Assembly: GCF_000735355.1 (NCBI RefSeq)
Contig: NZ_JMPI01000032.1
Coordinates: forward strand, 1-52,209
Reading direction: 5' to 3'
Length of the DNA: 52,209 bases
DNA from: Buttiauxella agrestis ATCC 33320
GTDB lineage: Bacteria; Pseudomonadota; Gammaproteobacteria; Enterobacterales; Enterobacteriaceae
The translations under genes were made by a program, and so were the position numbers. The notes below the pieces were generated by a model. The model was not told where the DNA came from. It ran no database searches and worked only from the letters and a program-made list of their open reading frames with translations. Shown piece after piece: positions 25,072-34,053 of this stretch (position 1 is the first letter of the stretch; every line of letters begins with the position of its first letter).

Positions 25072-26450
25072 CTTCTCTCCTTTTGAGCCTTGAGTTGACG
25101 CAAAATAGCGCCGTTAGCGATGCGCAGACAAAGCAGCGCAGGAATTAATGTGCTGACCGCCGCCAGATAAAAACACCATTGATAAGCCGTTGCGGAAGGA
25201 AGCGTTTCCAGCAAAGTATTAAGCATCAGGCTCAATACCGATATGCCCATACAAAAGCTCAGTTGGCGGTTGATATTCCACAGGGTGCTGGCCTGGGCGA
25301 GTTGCTCATTTGCCACCTGTAAAAAGGCGCAACTTTGCGCGGTGCTGCTGCACAGGCTGCCACCGAACCCCATCACGGCAAATGCCGCCAGCAAAAGGGG
25401 ATATTGTTCCGCGCTGTGAACCTGGGTCAACGCCAGAATACCCAGCCCTTGCAGCAGACAACCCGTTATCAGCATCGGGCGTGGGCCAAAACGGTTGAAC
25501 TGTTTTCCGGTGAACGTTATCGCCATTAATGAAGCCATCGACCAGGGCACCATCAGGCTGCCGACTCGTGTCGCGCTCAGGTTAAGTTGGGTTTGCAGCC
25601 AGAGTGTCGCTATCAGGCTAACGCCAATAAACATCCCCGGAATACACTGATAAATCATCATGGCGCTGCGTAATAACGGCTCCTTCACCAGACGCACATT
25701 AATCAGCGGTTGCGGATGACGCAGGCTATGGCGCACAAACCCCGCGAATAGCGTTATCGCGCATAACAGCAGCAAGATGCCCTTCAACATCTGGCCGTTT
25801 TCAGCCAGCATCGTGAAGCCGAGTAAAGTACACATCAGCGCACCGCAGCCGCTAATCAGGCCGATAAAATCCAGCGCGGTGGGCTGCGTGGTGCGGGGTT
25901 CTTTTTGTAGCCAGACTGCCGCCAGCAGCAGCGCAATGAAAGCAAGCGGCAGATTAGCGAAGAAAACCCAGCGCCAGCTGAGTGAATCGACAATCACCCC
26001 CCCCATCGCAGGCGACAGCGCCGGAGCTAACAGGCCCACTAACATGATCGCTGCCGATAATGCGGCGCGTTCATGGCTGCGATAAAGCTGGTAGGTTAGC
26101 GTCTGCCCAACCGGGATCAGCAGCCCGCCGCCCAGACCCTGCAATAGCCGCCAGCCAATCAGTTGCTCGATAGAGTGCGCCATACCCGCGCCAAGGGTGG
26201 CCAGCAAGAATGAACTCAGCGAAAGCAGCAAAACGTTGCGCCCACCGAGGCGCTGCGCGAGCCAGGCACTCAGCGGAATCACCAGCGTCAGCCCTAAAAT
26301 ATAGGCGTTACTGACCCAGGAAAGCTCGCTGACAGATGCCCCAAGCCCGCGCCCGATCGCCGGGTACGCGACGTTGGCGATAAACATGTTGATCAAATCA
26401 ACGAAAAAGCCCAGCAGATAAACAATGGCAACTTTGGTGCGATAACGCAT
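25068..26450 (-). CDS. DHA2-family MFS drug efflux transporter
   Basis: A 460-residue major-facilitator protein with about fourteen hydrophobic segments, the motif-A loop WLAQRLGGRN (about 63-72), and the motif-C-like glycine/proline-rich fifth helix (GLLAPALSPAMGG). These are features of the EmrB/QacA (DHA2) group of proton antiporters for drugs. It is divergent from a LysR gene (26558), with a 25-bp palindrome in between that probably controls both. Confidence 0.88.
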   Translation of the reverse strand: MRYRTKVAIVYLLGFFVDLINMFIANVAYPAIGRGLGASVSELSWVSNAYILGLTLVIPLSAWLAQRLGGRNVLLLSLSSFLLATLGAGMAHSIEQLIGWRLLQGLGGGLLIPVGQTLTYQLYRSHERAALSAAIMLVGLLAPALSPAMGGVIVDSLSWRWVFFANLPLAFIALLLAAVWLQKEPRTTQPTALDFIGLISGCGALMCTLLGFTMLAENGQMLKGILLLLCAITLFAGFVRHSLRHPQPLINVRLVKEPLLRSAMMIYQCIPGMFIGVSLIATLWLQTQLNLSATRVGSLMVPWSMASLMAITFTGKQFNRFGPRPMLITGCLLQGLGILALTQVHSAEQYPLLLAAFAVMGFGGSLCSSTAQSCAFLQVANEQLAQASTLWNINRQLSFCMGISVLSLMLNTLLETLPSATAYQWCFYLAAVSTLIPALLCLRIANGAILRQLKAQKERR

Positions 26451-26520
26451 AAAACCTCCGGCTAGAGGCGACGGAGTGTAGCGGTAGGGAAGATGGGGAT
26501 AAATCGTCTGGCAGGCGTTA

Positions 26521-26545
26521 CACTGTCAAAATATTTTTGACAGTG
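26521..26545. promoter_or_regulatory. 25-bp perfect palindrome, likely LysR operator
   Basis: Arms CACTGTCAAAA and TTTTGACAGTG are separated by TAT. The core fits the T-N11-A LysR motif (T of TGTC to A of GACA). It lies between the divergent DHA2 gene and LysR gene, ending 12 bp before the LysR start codon, so binding would block the regulator's own expression. Confidence 0.82.
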
Positions 26546-26557
26546 ACGAGGATTATT

Positions 26558-27457
26558 GTGCTGAATCTGCAACGGTTAACCATATTTGTCGCCGTGGTGA
26601 AGGCCGGGAGTTTTACCGCAGCGGCTAACGCGCTGGGCCTGACCAAAGCGGTAGTGAGTTTTAACATCAAACAGCTTGAGGCGGAATCAGGCGTATCGCT
26701 GTTGGTGCGCAGTACCCGGCGGCTCTCGCTGACTGACGCGGGAGAGCGTTTTTATCCCCGTTGCCAGCATCTGCTTGAGGAAGCTCAAAATCTGCTGGAC
26801 GATGTGCAGCGCGATCACCAGGGATTGAGCGGCGTTTTGCGTATTACCAGCACACCGGAATATGGCTCGCAGGTGGTGGTGCCTGCACTTGCGGCCTTTT
26901 CGCGTGAACATCCGCAACTGCGCATCCAGCACGTTTCTTCTTCGTATCATGCGGATTTGATAGCGGAACGATTCGATGTGGCTATCCGCCTGGGCCAGCT
27001 TGCGGATTCAAATCATCGCGCCGCACCTGTCGATAGCTTCGCGATCTTACCCGTTGCCGCCCCTGCTTACCTGGCCGGACACCCCATAGAAAACCTGGCT
27101 CAGTTGGCGCAAGCCACATGGCTGGCACACAGCCGACTGGCTTCGCCCCTTAGCTGGCAAGTCACAACCCCGCAGCGGCAGGCGATACTATTTGATGTGG
27201 AAAAACCGCCAAATATCGTCGCGGATAGCGCATCCGCGCTGCTGGCCTTTGCCCTTGCCGGTGCAGGTGTCGCCCTCTTACCCGAGTGGCTGGTGCGCCC
27301 GGCTATCGCCTCGGGTCAGTTACAGGCGGTACTGAATCAACACCAGTTTCCTCGCCAGAGCATCTATGCGCTTTACCCCAATACTCGCCATGTGCCTGAG
27401 AAAGTCCGCGTGTTTATTGATTTCTTTCAGGCGTGGGTGGCTCGCACGAAAAACTAG
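26558..27457 (+). CDS. LysR-type regulator, divergent from the DHA2 transporter
   Basis: A 299-residue LysR protein with the HTH in residues 1-60 (LNLQRLTIFVAVVKAGSFTA) and an effector domain (about 88-295) of the subgroup with aromatic or drug-like ligands. I chose GTG at 26558 because GAGGA lies 5 nt upstream; a TTG at 26537 falls inside the palindrome. It likely represses or activates the DHA2/NTF2-like pair and itself. Confidence 0.9.
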   Translation: MLNLQRLTIFVAVVKAGSFTAAANALGLTKAVVSFNIKQLEAESGVSLLVRSTRRLSLTDAGERFYPRCQHLLEEAQNLLDDVQRDHQGLSGVLRITSTPEYGSQVVVPALAAFSREHPQLRIQHVSSSYHADLIAERFDVAIRLGQLADSNHRAAPVDSFAILPVAAPAYLAGHPIENLAQLAQATWLAHSRLASPLSWQVTTPQRQAILFDVEKPPNIVADSASALLAFALAGAGVALLPEWLVRPAIASGQLQAVLNQHQFPRQSIYALYPNTRHVPEKVRVFIDFFQAWVARTKN

Positions 27458-27490
27458 AAAAAAGGCCGTCACAGATACTGTGGCGGCCTC
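27458..27490 (-). terminator. Terminator of the oxidoreductase operon (minus strand)
   Basis: GGCCGTCACAG-ATA-CTGTGGCGGCC, an 11-bp stem with one T-G pair. On the minus strand it is followed by TTTTTT. It directly abuts the LysR stop codon on the plus strand and may terminate both. Confidence 0.9.
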
Positions 27491-27528
27491 GGTTTAGTGG
27501 CTCAATTTACAGAGAAAACGCTCAGGGC

Positions 27529-27831
27529 TTATGGCTCAACCGCAGTCAAACGAATGAGCTGTAAGGGTTCGGCCAGCAGGGAATCCATCTGCTCCACAAA
27601 CGCCTGAAAATGCGGCAATGCGATATGCGCATCCAGCGCTTCCTGCCCTTTCCAGGACTCGCGCACGTAAAACACATCCGGCGTTTCCTGTAACTGGAAC
27701 AAAGCGTAATCCAGACAACCGTCTTCTTTGCGCGTCGGAACTATCAGCGCCTGTAAAGCAGATTTCAGATTGTCGCGTTGCCCGGTTTTGGCTTTCAGCA
27801 CTGCAATAATCGACAGCGTGTTATTACTCAT
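27529..27831 (-). CDS. ABM-domain putative quinol monooxygenase
   Basis: A 100-residue antibiotic-biosynthesis-monooxygenase-fold protein (LSIIAVLKAKTGQRDNLK; FYVRESWKGQEALDAH), similar in layout to YgiN. I chose the ATG at 27831 with GGAG 8 nt upstream, 2 bp after the preceding stop codon. As third gene of an operon with a nitroreductase and a quinone-reductase-like dehydrogenase it fits a role in quinone or electrophile metabolism. Function inferred. Confidence 0.82.
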   Translation of the reverse strand: MSNNTLSIIAVLKAKTGQRDNLKSALQALIVPTRKEDGCLDYALFQLQETPDVFYVRESWKGQEALDAHIALPHFQAFVEQMDSLLAEPLQLIRLTAVEP

Positions 27832-27833
27832 TT

Positions 27834-28487
27834 TTAGCACTCCGTTAAAATTTCGCTGAACTCAAGACGCGATTTTGGCAGTGACGCGTTAAAGTCTTCC
27901 ACGCTGCGATAGCCAATTGGCACGATAACCAGGCTGGTGAAGCCTTTTTCGCGCAGGCCAAATTCTTCATCCAGAATACGCGCGTCGAAGCCTTCGATTG
28001 GCACGGCGTCAATATTCAGCGTGGAAACACCCAGCAAGAAGTTGCCAACGTTCAGGTAAACCTGCTTTTCCATCCAGTGCTGCGCGTCTTTGTAATCAAA
28101 GCGGTGCATATTCACAAAGTAAGAACGGCCTTTGTGCTGCCCTTCCATCGCCTGCTGGCTGGCAAAACGGCCATCGGCATTTTCCTGGTCCAACAATTTA
28201 GACAGGTGCGCTTCATCAATAGCCGTTTTCGCGCAGAACACCACCACATGTGAAGCATCAAGCACTTTGCGCTCATTGAAAACATAAAAACCGGACGTCG
28301 CTTTGGCAATACGCGCTTTCGCTTCCGGCGTGCTTGCCAGAATAAAATGCCACGGCTGCGAGTTAGTGCTGGATGGGCTGAGACGCAGCAAATCTTTCAC
28401 TTTCTCAATGTTTTCTTCGCTAATTTTTTTGTCGGCATCAAACGCTTTAGTCGAGTAACGGGATGCTGCTGCCTTAATAATATCCAT
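27834..28487 (-). CDS. NfsB-family oxygen-insensitive NAD(P)H nitroreductase
   Basis: A 217-residue FMN-dependent nitroreductase, same length as E. coli NfsB and closely similar along the whole chain ([52 protein letters not shown]). NfsB-type enzymes reduce nitroaromatics, quinones and dihydropteridine. The gene is in an operon not seen around E. coli nfsB, so it may be a paralogue; I therefore give no symbol. It lies 27 bp downstream of the dehydrogenase. Confidence 0.93.
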   Translation of the reverse strand: MDIIKAAASRYSTKAFDADKKISEENIEKVKDLLRLSPSSTNSQPWHFILASTPEAKARIAKATSGFYVFNERKVLDASHVVVFCAKTAIDEAHLSKLLDQENADGRFASQQAMEGQHKGRSYFVNMHRFDYKDAQHWMEKQVYLNVGNFLLGVSTLNIDAVPIEGFDARILDEEFGLREKGFTSLVIVPIGYRSVEDFNASLPKSRLEFSEILTEC

Positions 28488-28514
28488 GATTATTTCTCTA
28501 TGATTTTTATGTAA

Positions 28515-29522
28515 TTAGAAGCCTTCGAGGACGATTTTACCGACCGCACGATTGGTTTCAATTAATTCATGGGCGCGGCGCAAGTTGGCGGCATTAATCG
28601 TGCCGAAATGCTCGCCAAGCGTCGTCTGCAACACTTTCTGGTCAATCAGGTCAGCCACGCGGGTCAATAGACGGTGCTGCTCAATCATGTCGCTGGTTTC
28701 AAACATGGATCGAGTGAACATAAATTCCCAGTGCAGTGAAATGCTTTTCACTTTCAACGGACGCGCATCCAGGGTTTCCGGGTCATCAATCAGTGCCAGT
28801 TTGCCTTGCGGAGCCAGGGCTTCTATCAGCTGCGCGTAATGTTTATCGGTCTGGTTCAGGCTGGCAACGTGAGTCACGTGCTTCACGCCAATCCGCGCCA
28901 GTTCTTCCGTCAGTGGTTTGCTGTGGTCGATAACATGATGCGCGCCCAAATCGGACACCCATTTCTGGCTTTGCGGACGTGATGCGGTGCCGATAACCGT
29001 AATATTGGTGAGCTTGCGAGCCAGCTGCGTGAGAATAGAACCCACGCCACCCGCCGCGCCAACAATCAGCAACACATCGTTTTCGTTGCCCTGCTCTTTC
29101 ACACCCAGGCGGTCAAACAGCATTTCCCAGGCGGTGATCGCCGTTAACGGCATTGCCGCAGCGGAAGCGTTATCAATGGATTTTGGTTTCAGCGCGGCGA
29201 TGCGTTCATCCACCAGTTGGAATTCGCTGTTGCTCCCGGGGCGAGTCAGCGAACCTGCATACCAGATTTCATCACCCGGCTTAAACAGCGAAACTTTTTC
29301 GCCGGTTGCCACCACCACGCCGACCGCATCCCAGCCTAAAATACGCGGCTGGTCAGCTTTAAAACCGGCGCGGACTTTGGTATCAACCGGGTTTACGGAA
29401 ATTGCTTTCACTTCCACCAGCAAATCGTGGCCTGTGGCGACAGGTGTCGGTAAAGTGATCTCAGCCAGAAATTCCAGATTAGTGCCCGCCTGCGCGGCTT
29501 GAGTAATAGCAATAGCTTTCAT
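28515..29522 (-). CDS. MDR-family zinc-type alcohol dehydrogenase-like protein
   Basis: A 335-residue medium-chain dehydrogenase/reductase with the N-terminal GroES-like domain (HDLLVEVKAISVNPVDTKVRAG) and nucleotide motif GAAGGVGSILTQLA (about 155-168). Cysteines of the catalytic and structural zinc sites are absent, as in quinone reductase-like members. It is the first gene of the operon with the NfsB-family and ABM genes, and divergent from a LysR gene. Role probably quinone/enone reduction. Confidence 0.9.
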   Translation of the reverse strand: MKAIAITQAAQAGTNLEFLAEITLPTPVATGHDLLVEVKAISVNPVDTKVRAGFKADQPRILGWDAVGVVVATGEKVSLFKPGDEIWYAGSLTRPGSNSEFQLVDERIAALKPKSIDNASAAAMPLTAITAWEMLFDRLGVKEQGNENDVLLIVGAAGGVGSILTQLARKLTNITVIGTASRPQSQKWVSDLGAHHVIDHSKPLTEELARIGVKHVTHVASLNQTDKHYAQLIEALAPQGKLALIDDPETLDARPLKVKSISLHWEFMFTRSMFETSDMIEQHRLLTRVADLIDQKVLQTTLGEHFGTINAANLRRAHELIETNRAVGKIVLEGF

Positions 29523-29633
29523 GGTGTGCTCCAGAGAATTAAGAGTTCAGCGAGTGAATGAACTCATGGTACAAGGTGTGCCGCAGGTGAAAAATAGCCC
29601 TTTGAAAACAACACTTATACTCGGAGAGTTAAA

Positions 29634-30542
29634 ATGCTCAGGTTGGAAGACCTCACTTTGTTTGTCAGGGCCGCCGCTTTAAACAGTTTTAGCGACACCG
29701 CGCGTGAGGCAGGATTGCAACCCGCACAGGTCAGCACTGCCATAAAGCGCCTCGAGCAAACGCTGAATATCCGTTTATTTGCCCGTTCGACCCGCAGCCT
29801 GCGGCTCACACCCGAAGGCGAAACCTGGTTGCCATATGCCATTAGCGCGCTGCAAACCCTGGAAAGCGGACTTGAGCAAATCCAACCGGCAAGCGATGAA
29901 GTGCGTGGCGTGCTGCAAATAGCGGTGCCATCTGACCTCGGGCGCAACATGTTACTGAGCGTTTTTCAGGCGTTTCGTCGCGAGCACCCAGCACTGCATC
30001 TGAAAATTCTGTTCTCCGATCAAATCACCGATGTGTTTAAAGACCCGGTGGATGTCGCCTTCCGCTATGGCAACAACGATGACGCGTCGTACGTGTCACT
30101 TCCCCTGGCACCGCATAATCAGCGGGTTGTTGTCGCCTCACCGGCCTATATTGCCCGCTGTGGCGAACCCAAAACCATCAGCGAACTGTCCCATCACGAT
30201 GCGCTAACCTATGCACTTCGCGGACGAGTATATGACAAATGGACGTTAAGTCTGGATGGCGATACGCATCATGTAGCCGTGAAAAGCGCCATGATGAGCG
30301 ACGATGCCGAAGTGATTCGCCGCCTGGCGGTCGCGGGCGAAGGGATTGCTTATAAATCCTGGCTGGATGTCAGTGAGGATGTCAGCGAAGGTCGCCTGAA
30401 GATTATTCTGCCGCAGTATCAGGGTGATAGCGTGCCGCTGAATATGATTTGCCCGCATCGCAAACAGCTGTCCACCACGGTGCGGTTGTTGCATCAGGCG
30501 GTTAAACAGCGGTGTGACATATTACAGAGTCTTAAAATTTAG
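29634..30542 (+). CDS. LysR-type regulator divergent from the oxidoreductase operon
   Basis: A 302-residue LysR protein, HTH in residues 1-60 (LRLEDLTLFVRAAALNSFSDTA), effector domain about 90-295. It resembles the CrgA/YafC-type subgroup that is often divergent from NADPH-dependent oxidoreductases. Its start lies 111 bp from that of the dehydrogenase gene, so the shared intergenic region probably holds its operator. An effector cannot be named. Confidence 0.9.
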   Translation: MLRLEDLTLFVRAAALNSFSDTAREAGLQPAQVSTAIKRLEQTLNIRLFARSTRSLRLTPEGETWLPYAISALQTLESGLEQIQPASDEVRGVLQIAVPSDLGRNMLLSVFQAFRREHPALHLKILFSDQITDVFKDPVDVAFRYGNNDDASYVSLPLAPHNQRVVVASPAYIARCGEPKTISELSHHDALTYALRGRVYDKWTLSLDGDTHHVAVKSAMMSDDAEVIRRLAVAGEGIAYKSWLDVSEDVSEGRLKIILPQYQGDSVPLNMICPHRKQLSTTVRLLHQAVKQRCDILQSLKI

Positions 30543-30550
30543 CAAATTTG

Positions 30551-30621
30551 TCGGGGGACGCTGCGCTTGCCCGACCTACAAAACGTCAATTGTAGGGTGG
30601 ATAAGCACAGCGTCATCCACC
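30551..30621. repeat. BIME: two inverted REP units
   Basis: TCGGGGGACGCTGCGCTTGC...CGACCTACA faces TGTAGGGTGGATAAGCAC...GTCATCCACC. Such paired REP units form stem-loops at transcript ends. Between convergent LysR and abgT-family genes. Confidence 0.85.
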
Positions 30622-30625
30622 GGTG

Positions 30626-32179
30626 CTACGAAATCGGGTAGGTATACGGCGCGTTCACACCCAGCGGCAGACCCACAGCCCACCACACCAGCAGGAAGAT
30701 GCTCCAGCAGATAAAGAAGATGACCGAGTAAGGCATCATCATCGACACCAGCGTACCCACACCGGTTGATTTCACATAGCGCTGGCAATACACCACCACC
30801 AGCGGGAAGAACACCATCAGCGGCGTAATAATGTTGGTGGTGGAATCACCGATACGGAACGCAGCCTGCGTCAGTTCCGGGGAAATCCCAACCGCCATCA
30901 GCATTGGCACCATGATTGGCGACAACAGCGCCCATTTCGCCGAAGCCGAACCAATCAGAATGTTCACCACTGCTGTCAGCAGAATCATACCGATAATGGT
31001 CGCTTCGCCCGGCAGCGCCATGGTTTTCAGCACGTCCGCACCCGCCAGGGCAATCAGCGTACCGATGTTGGAATCACCAAATGCTTTGATAAACATGGCG
31101 CAGAAGAAAGCCATCACCATGTACGAACCCATTTTGCTCATGGATTGGTTCATCGCGTCGATGACATCTTTGCCGCGGCTAAAGGTTCCGGCGACAAAGC
31201 CGTAGACAATACCTGGGATGATAAAGATCAGGAAAATCAATGGCACAATGGACTTCATGATTGGCGCGCCATAGCTGGTCAGCGAGCCATCCGTCGGGCT
31301 ACGCAGCAAGGACGTTTCAGGCCATGCCAGCGCCGCAAGACCTGCCAGCCCCAGAAGCATCACCAGGCCTGCCACTTTAAAACCACGGCTTTCCGCAGCG
31401 GTGTAGCTGCTCATATCTTCGTTATGTTGATAATCGCCGTCGATCTCCAGTTTAGACACGCGTGGCTCAACAATTCGTTCAGTCACCCACCAGCCAACCA
31501 GGGTAATCATCACCGTCGAACCGATGCCGAAGAACAGGTTACACAATGTGTTGACGGTATAAGTCCCGTCCAACAGCTGCGCGGCAGTTTGGGTAAAACC
31601 TTGCAGCAACGCATCGTTACCGGTTGGCACCATGTTGGCCGCAAAGCCGCCAGAAACCCCGGCAAATGCCGCCGCAATACCCGCTAACGGGTGGCGACCG
31701 GCAGACATAAAGATAATCGCGCCCAATGGAATAACCAGCACGTAGCCTGCATCCGCTGCAACGTGGCTGAACATCGCGACGAAAATAATCATTGGAGTTA
31801 ACAGTTTCTTCGGCGTCACGCGCAGCATTTTTTTCAGGCCGGTATTAATAAAGCCTGAACTCTCTGCCACGCCCACACCTAACATCGCCACCAGCACGAT
31901 CCCCAGCGGAGCAAAGGTGGTAAACGTGGTCACCATTGAGGAAAGAGTGACGGTTAACGCCTGTGCCGAAAGCAGGTTATTAATTCTGACCGCTTCATTG
32001 GTCACAGGATTGACGACATCAAAATCAACGGTGGAAAGCACCGCCGACATCGCCATGACGACCAGTAAAAAATAGAAAAAGATTAATGCGGGTTCGGGTA
32101 ATTTGTTCCCTGCTTTCTCAACAGCGTTGAGAAATCCTGTCATCAGACGACCTTCCGTGTTCCTTGTCGTTGTACTCAT
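30626..32179 (-). CDS. AbgT-family transporter (p-aminobenzoyl-glutamate type)
   Basis: A 517-residue inner-membrane carrier with the family motifs VPTGNDALLQGF and GDSTTNIITPL and about eleven membrane helices. AbgT proteins carry p-aminobenzoyl-glutamate, and other members were shown to export sulfonamides. No abgA/abgB hydrolase genes accompany it, so the substrate is not fixed. I chose ATG at 32179, with GAGG 5 nt upstream, over the GTG before it. It ends next to a BIME. Confidence 0.93.
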   Translation of the reverse strand: MSTTTRNTEGRLMTGFLNAVEKAGNKLPEPALIFFYFLLVVMAMSAVLSTVDFDVVNPVTNEAVRINNLLSAQALTVTLSSMVTTFTTFAPLGIVLVAMLGVGVAESSGFINTGLKKMLRVTPKKLLTPMIIFVAMFSHVAADAGYVLVIPLGAIIFMSAGRHPLAGIAAAFAGVSGGFAANMVPTGNDALLQGFTQTAAQLLDGTYTVNTLCNLFFGIGSTVMITLVGWWVTERIVEPRVSKLEIDGDYQHNEDMSSYTAAESRGFKVAGLVMLLGLAGLAALAWPETSLLRSPTDGSLTSYGAPIMKSIVPLIFLIFIIPGIVYGFVAGTFSRGKDVIDAMNQSMSKMGSYMVMAFFCAMFIKAFGDSNIGTLIALAGADVLKTMALPGEATIIGMILLTAVVNILIGSASAKWALLSPIMVPMLMAVGISPELTQAAFRIGDSTTNIITPLMVFFPLVVVYCQRYVKSTGVGTLVSMMMPYSVIFFICWSIFLLVWWAVGLPLGVNAPYTYPIS

Positions 32180-32367
32180 CACTACCTCGTCTTCCTGTTA
32201 TATTCACCAAAGTAATTTCTTGCGGTAATTAATAACATTTTAGAATATTTCACTGCTAGTAACTTTACGTTACTAGTCAAAACGAGACGTAGCAGAGTGA
32301 TAGATATCAAGTTTCCGAAGAATAGCCAGATATTAAGTTGGTTAATAATCAGTCACGCAGAAGAAAA

Positions 32368-32440
32368 GTCGGATGTCGCTGGCGCTAATCCGACCTACAG
32401 CAGCCGATTGTAGGGTGGATTAGCGCAGCGTCATCCACCA
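32368..32440. repeat. BIME: two inverted REP units
   Basis: GTCGGATGTCGCTGGCGCTA...CGACCTACAG and TGTAGGGTGGATTAGCGCAG...CATCCACC face each other between the abgT-family gene and yeeO. Confidence 0.85.
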
Positions 32441-32441
32441 T

Positions 32442-33911
32442 TTAGGTTTTAGTCAAAGGTTCTTTTTTGAGACGCGGGTATTTCTTAAGCCAGCGGCCGC
32501 TGACCATTCGCCAGTAGAACAGCACGCCGCGCACGGTCCAGTCGAAGAACATCCCCATCCACACCCCGACCACGCCCATTCCCAGCACAATACCGAGCGT
32601 GTAGCCCGCCACCACGCGGCAACCCCACATGCTCGCCATCGAAACCCACATCGCAAAACGGGCATCGCGCGCGCCTTTCAGACCGGCAGGCAAAACCCAG
32701 GACGCGGCCCAAATCGGCATAAACGCGGCATTCAGCCAAATGAGGATTTTGACCACCTCTTTTACGTCATCTTCATGCGTGTAAAACGAGGCCATCAATC
32801 CGGCGAATGGTGCCGTTCCCCAGGCGATGATCGTCAGGCCCAGAGTGGATAGCCAGAACACATGGCGCAGCTGCCTTTCGGCCTGGCCAATTTGCCCTTT
32901 CCCCAGACGCTTGCCAACAATAATGGTCGATGCCGAACCCAGGGCGTTGCCGGGTAAGTTAATTAATGCGGCAATCGAGAACGCGATAAAGTTACCGGCA
33001 ATCACGTTGGTGCCCATCCCGGCAACAAACATTTGCGTGAGTAATTTCCCGGCATTAAACAGCACCGACTCAATGCTGGCCGGAATACCAATCCCCAGCA
33101 CTTCCCACAAAATGCCGACTTTAAGTGGCCGGAAATAACTTTTCAGCGAAATGCGCAGCGACGGCGCAAAGCCCGCCACTAACACATAAACAAAAGCGAG
33201 CGCACCGATATAGCGCGAAATAGTTAAGCCCAGTCCAGCGCCAAAAAAGCCCAGCCCGTTCCAGCCCATCGCGCCGTAAATCAGGATGCTACTGATAATA
33301 ATGTTGAGAATGTTCATCCCGCCGTTAATCAATAACGGGATTTTGGTATTCCCTGCCCCACGCAACGCGCCGCTGCTGATAAGCGCAATCGCCGCCGCCG
33401 GGTAACTCCATACCGTGGTTTGAAGGTAGGAAAGTGCCAGCGCCTTAACTTCTGGCGTTGCCGCTCCGGCAATAACATTCACGACATGTTCACCCGCCAG
33501 GTGAATACCCGCAGCCAGACCAATGGCGATAATCGTCATTAATATCAGTGACTGACGTGCCGCATCACGCGCCCGTTTCGGGTCACGCTTGCCAAGACTG
33601 AAGGCAACCACCACCGTCGTGCCGAGATCGACTGCGGCGAAGAACGCCATGATGACCATGTTGAAGCTATCGGCCAGCCCCACGCCTGCCATCGCCTCTT
33701 TTCCCAGCCAACTCACCAGGAAGGTGCTTAAAACCCCCATCAATAAAACGCAGGTGTTTTCCAGGAAGATAGGCACCGCAAGGGGTGTAATTTCGCGCCA
33801 GAACAGGACTCGATAGCTCTTTCGTTTGGCGTACCAGCGAGTTTTAGCCACGCGCTGGCGAAGTGCTGCTTGTAAGTTCAAGATTGACCTTGGGGGGAGA
33901 AGTGAAACCAC
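32442..33911 (-). CDS. yeeO: MATE-family FMN/FAD exporter YeeO
   Basis: A MATE exporter of up to 489 residues with twelve membrane helices, closely similar to E. coli YeeO (flavin and dipeptide export): WYAKRKSYRVLFWREITPLAVPIF, SGALRGAGNTKIPLLING, IEYS-type MATE cores. E. coli YeeO is annotated with a longer N-terminus. The GTG at 33911 lacks a ribosome binding site; TTG at 33881 with AAGG 6 nt upstream is the more likely start. Its place near asn tRNAs is conserved. Confidence 0.93.
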   Translation of the reverse strand: MVSLLPPRSILNLQAALRQRVAKTRWYAKRKSYRVLFWREITPLAVPIFLENTCVLLMGVLSTFLVSWLGKEAMAGVGLADSFNMVIMAFFAAVDLGTTVVVAFSLGKRDPKRARDAARQSLILMTIIAIGLAAGIHLAGEHVVNVIAGAATPEVKALALSYLQTTVWSYPAAAIALISSGALRGAGNTKIPLLINGGMNILNIIISSILIYGAMGWNGLGFFGAGLGLTISRYIGALAFVYVLVAGFAPSLRISLKSYFRPLKVGILWEVLGIGIPASIESVLFNAGKLLTQMFVAGMGTNVIAGNFIAFSIAALINLPGNALGSASTIIVGKRLGKGQIGQAERQLRHVFWLSTLGLTIIAWGTAPFAGLMASFYTHEDDVKEVVKILIWLNAAFMPIWAASWVLPAGLKGARDARFAMWVSMASMWGCRVVAGYTLGIVLGMGVVGVWMGMFFDWTVRGVLFYWRMVSGRWLKKYPRLKKEPLTKT

Positions 33912-33976
33912 ATTTCAAATAATGATTTACAAATCGTTATCCTGCAAAGAGTTTTTTAAATATTCGTTGAAATCAC

Positions 33977-34047
33977 GGTGGATGACGCTACGCTTATCCA
34001 CCCTACAAAACCAAACCGTAGGTCGGATAAGCGCAGCGTCATCCGGC
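33977..34047. repeat. BIME between yeeO and livF
   Basis: GGTGGATGACGCTACGCTTA...ACCCTACAAA and CCGTAGGTCGGATAAGCGCAG...CATCCGGC inverted. It lies immediately after the LivF stop codon and separates the liv operon from the yeeO promoter. Confidence 0.85.
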
Positions 34048-34053
34048 AAAATC

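Noticed and set aside
26537..26557. Upstream start of the LysR gene at TTG 26537
   Set aside because: It falls inside the palindrome and lacks a ribosome binding site; GTG at 26558 has GAGGA 5 nt upstream.
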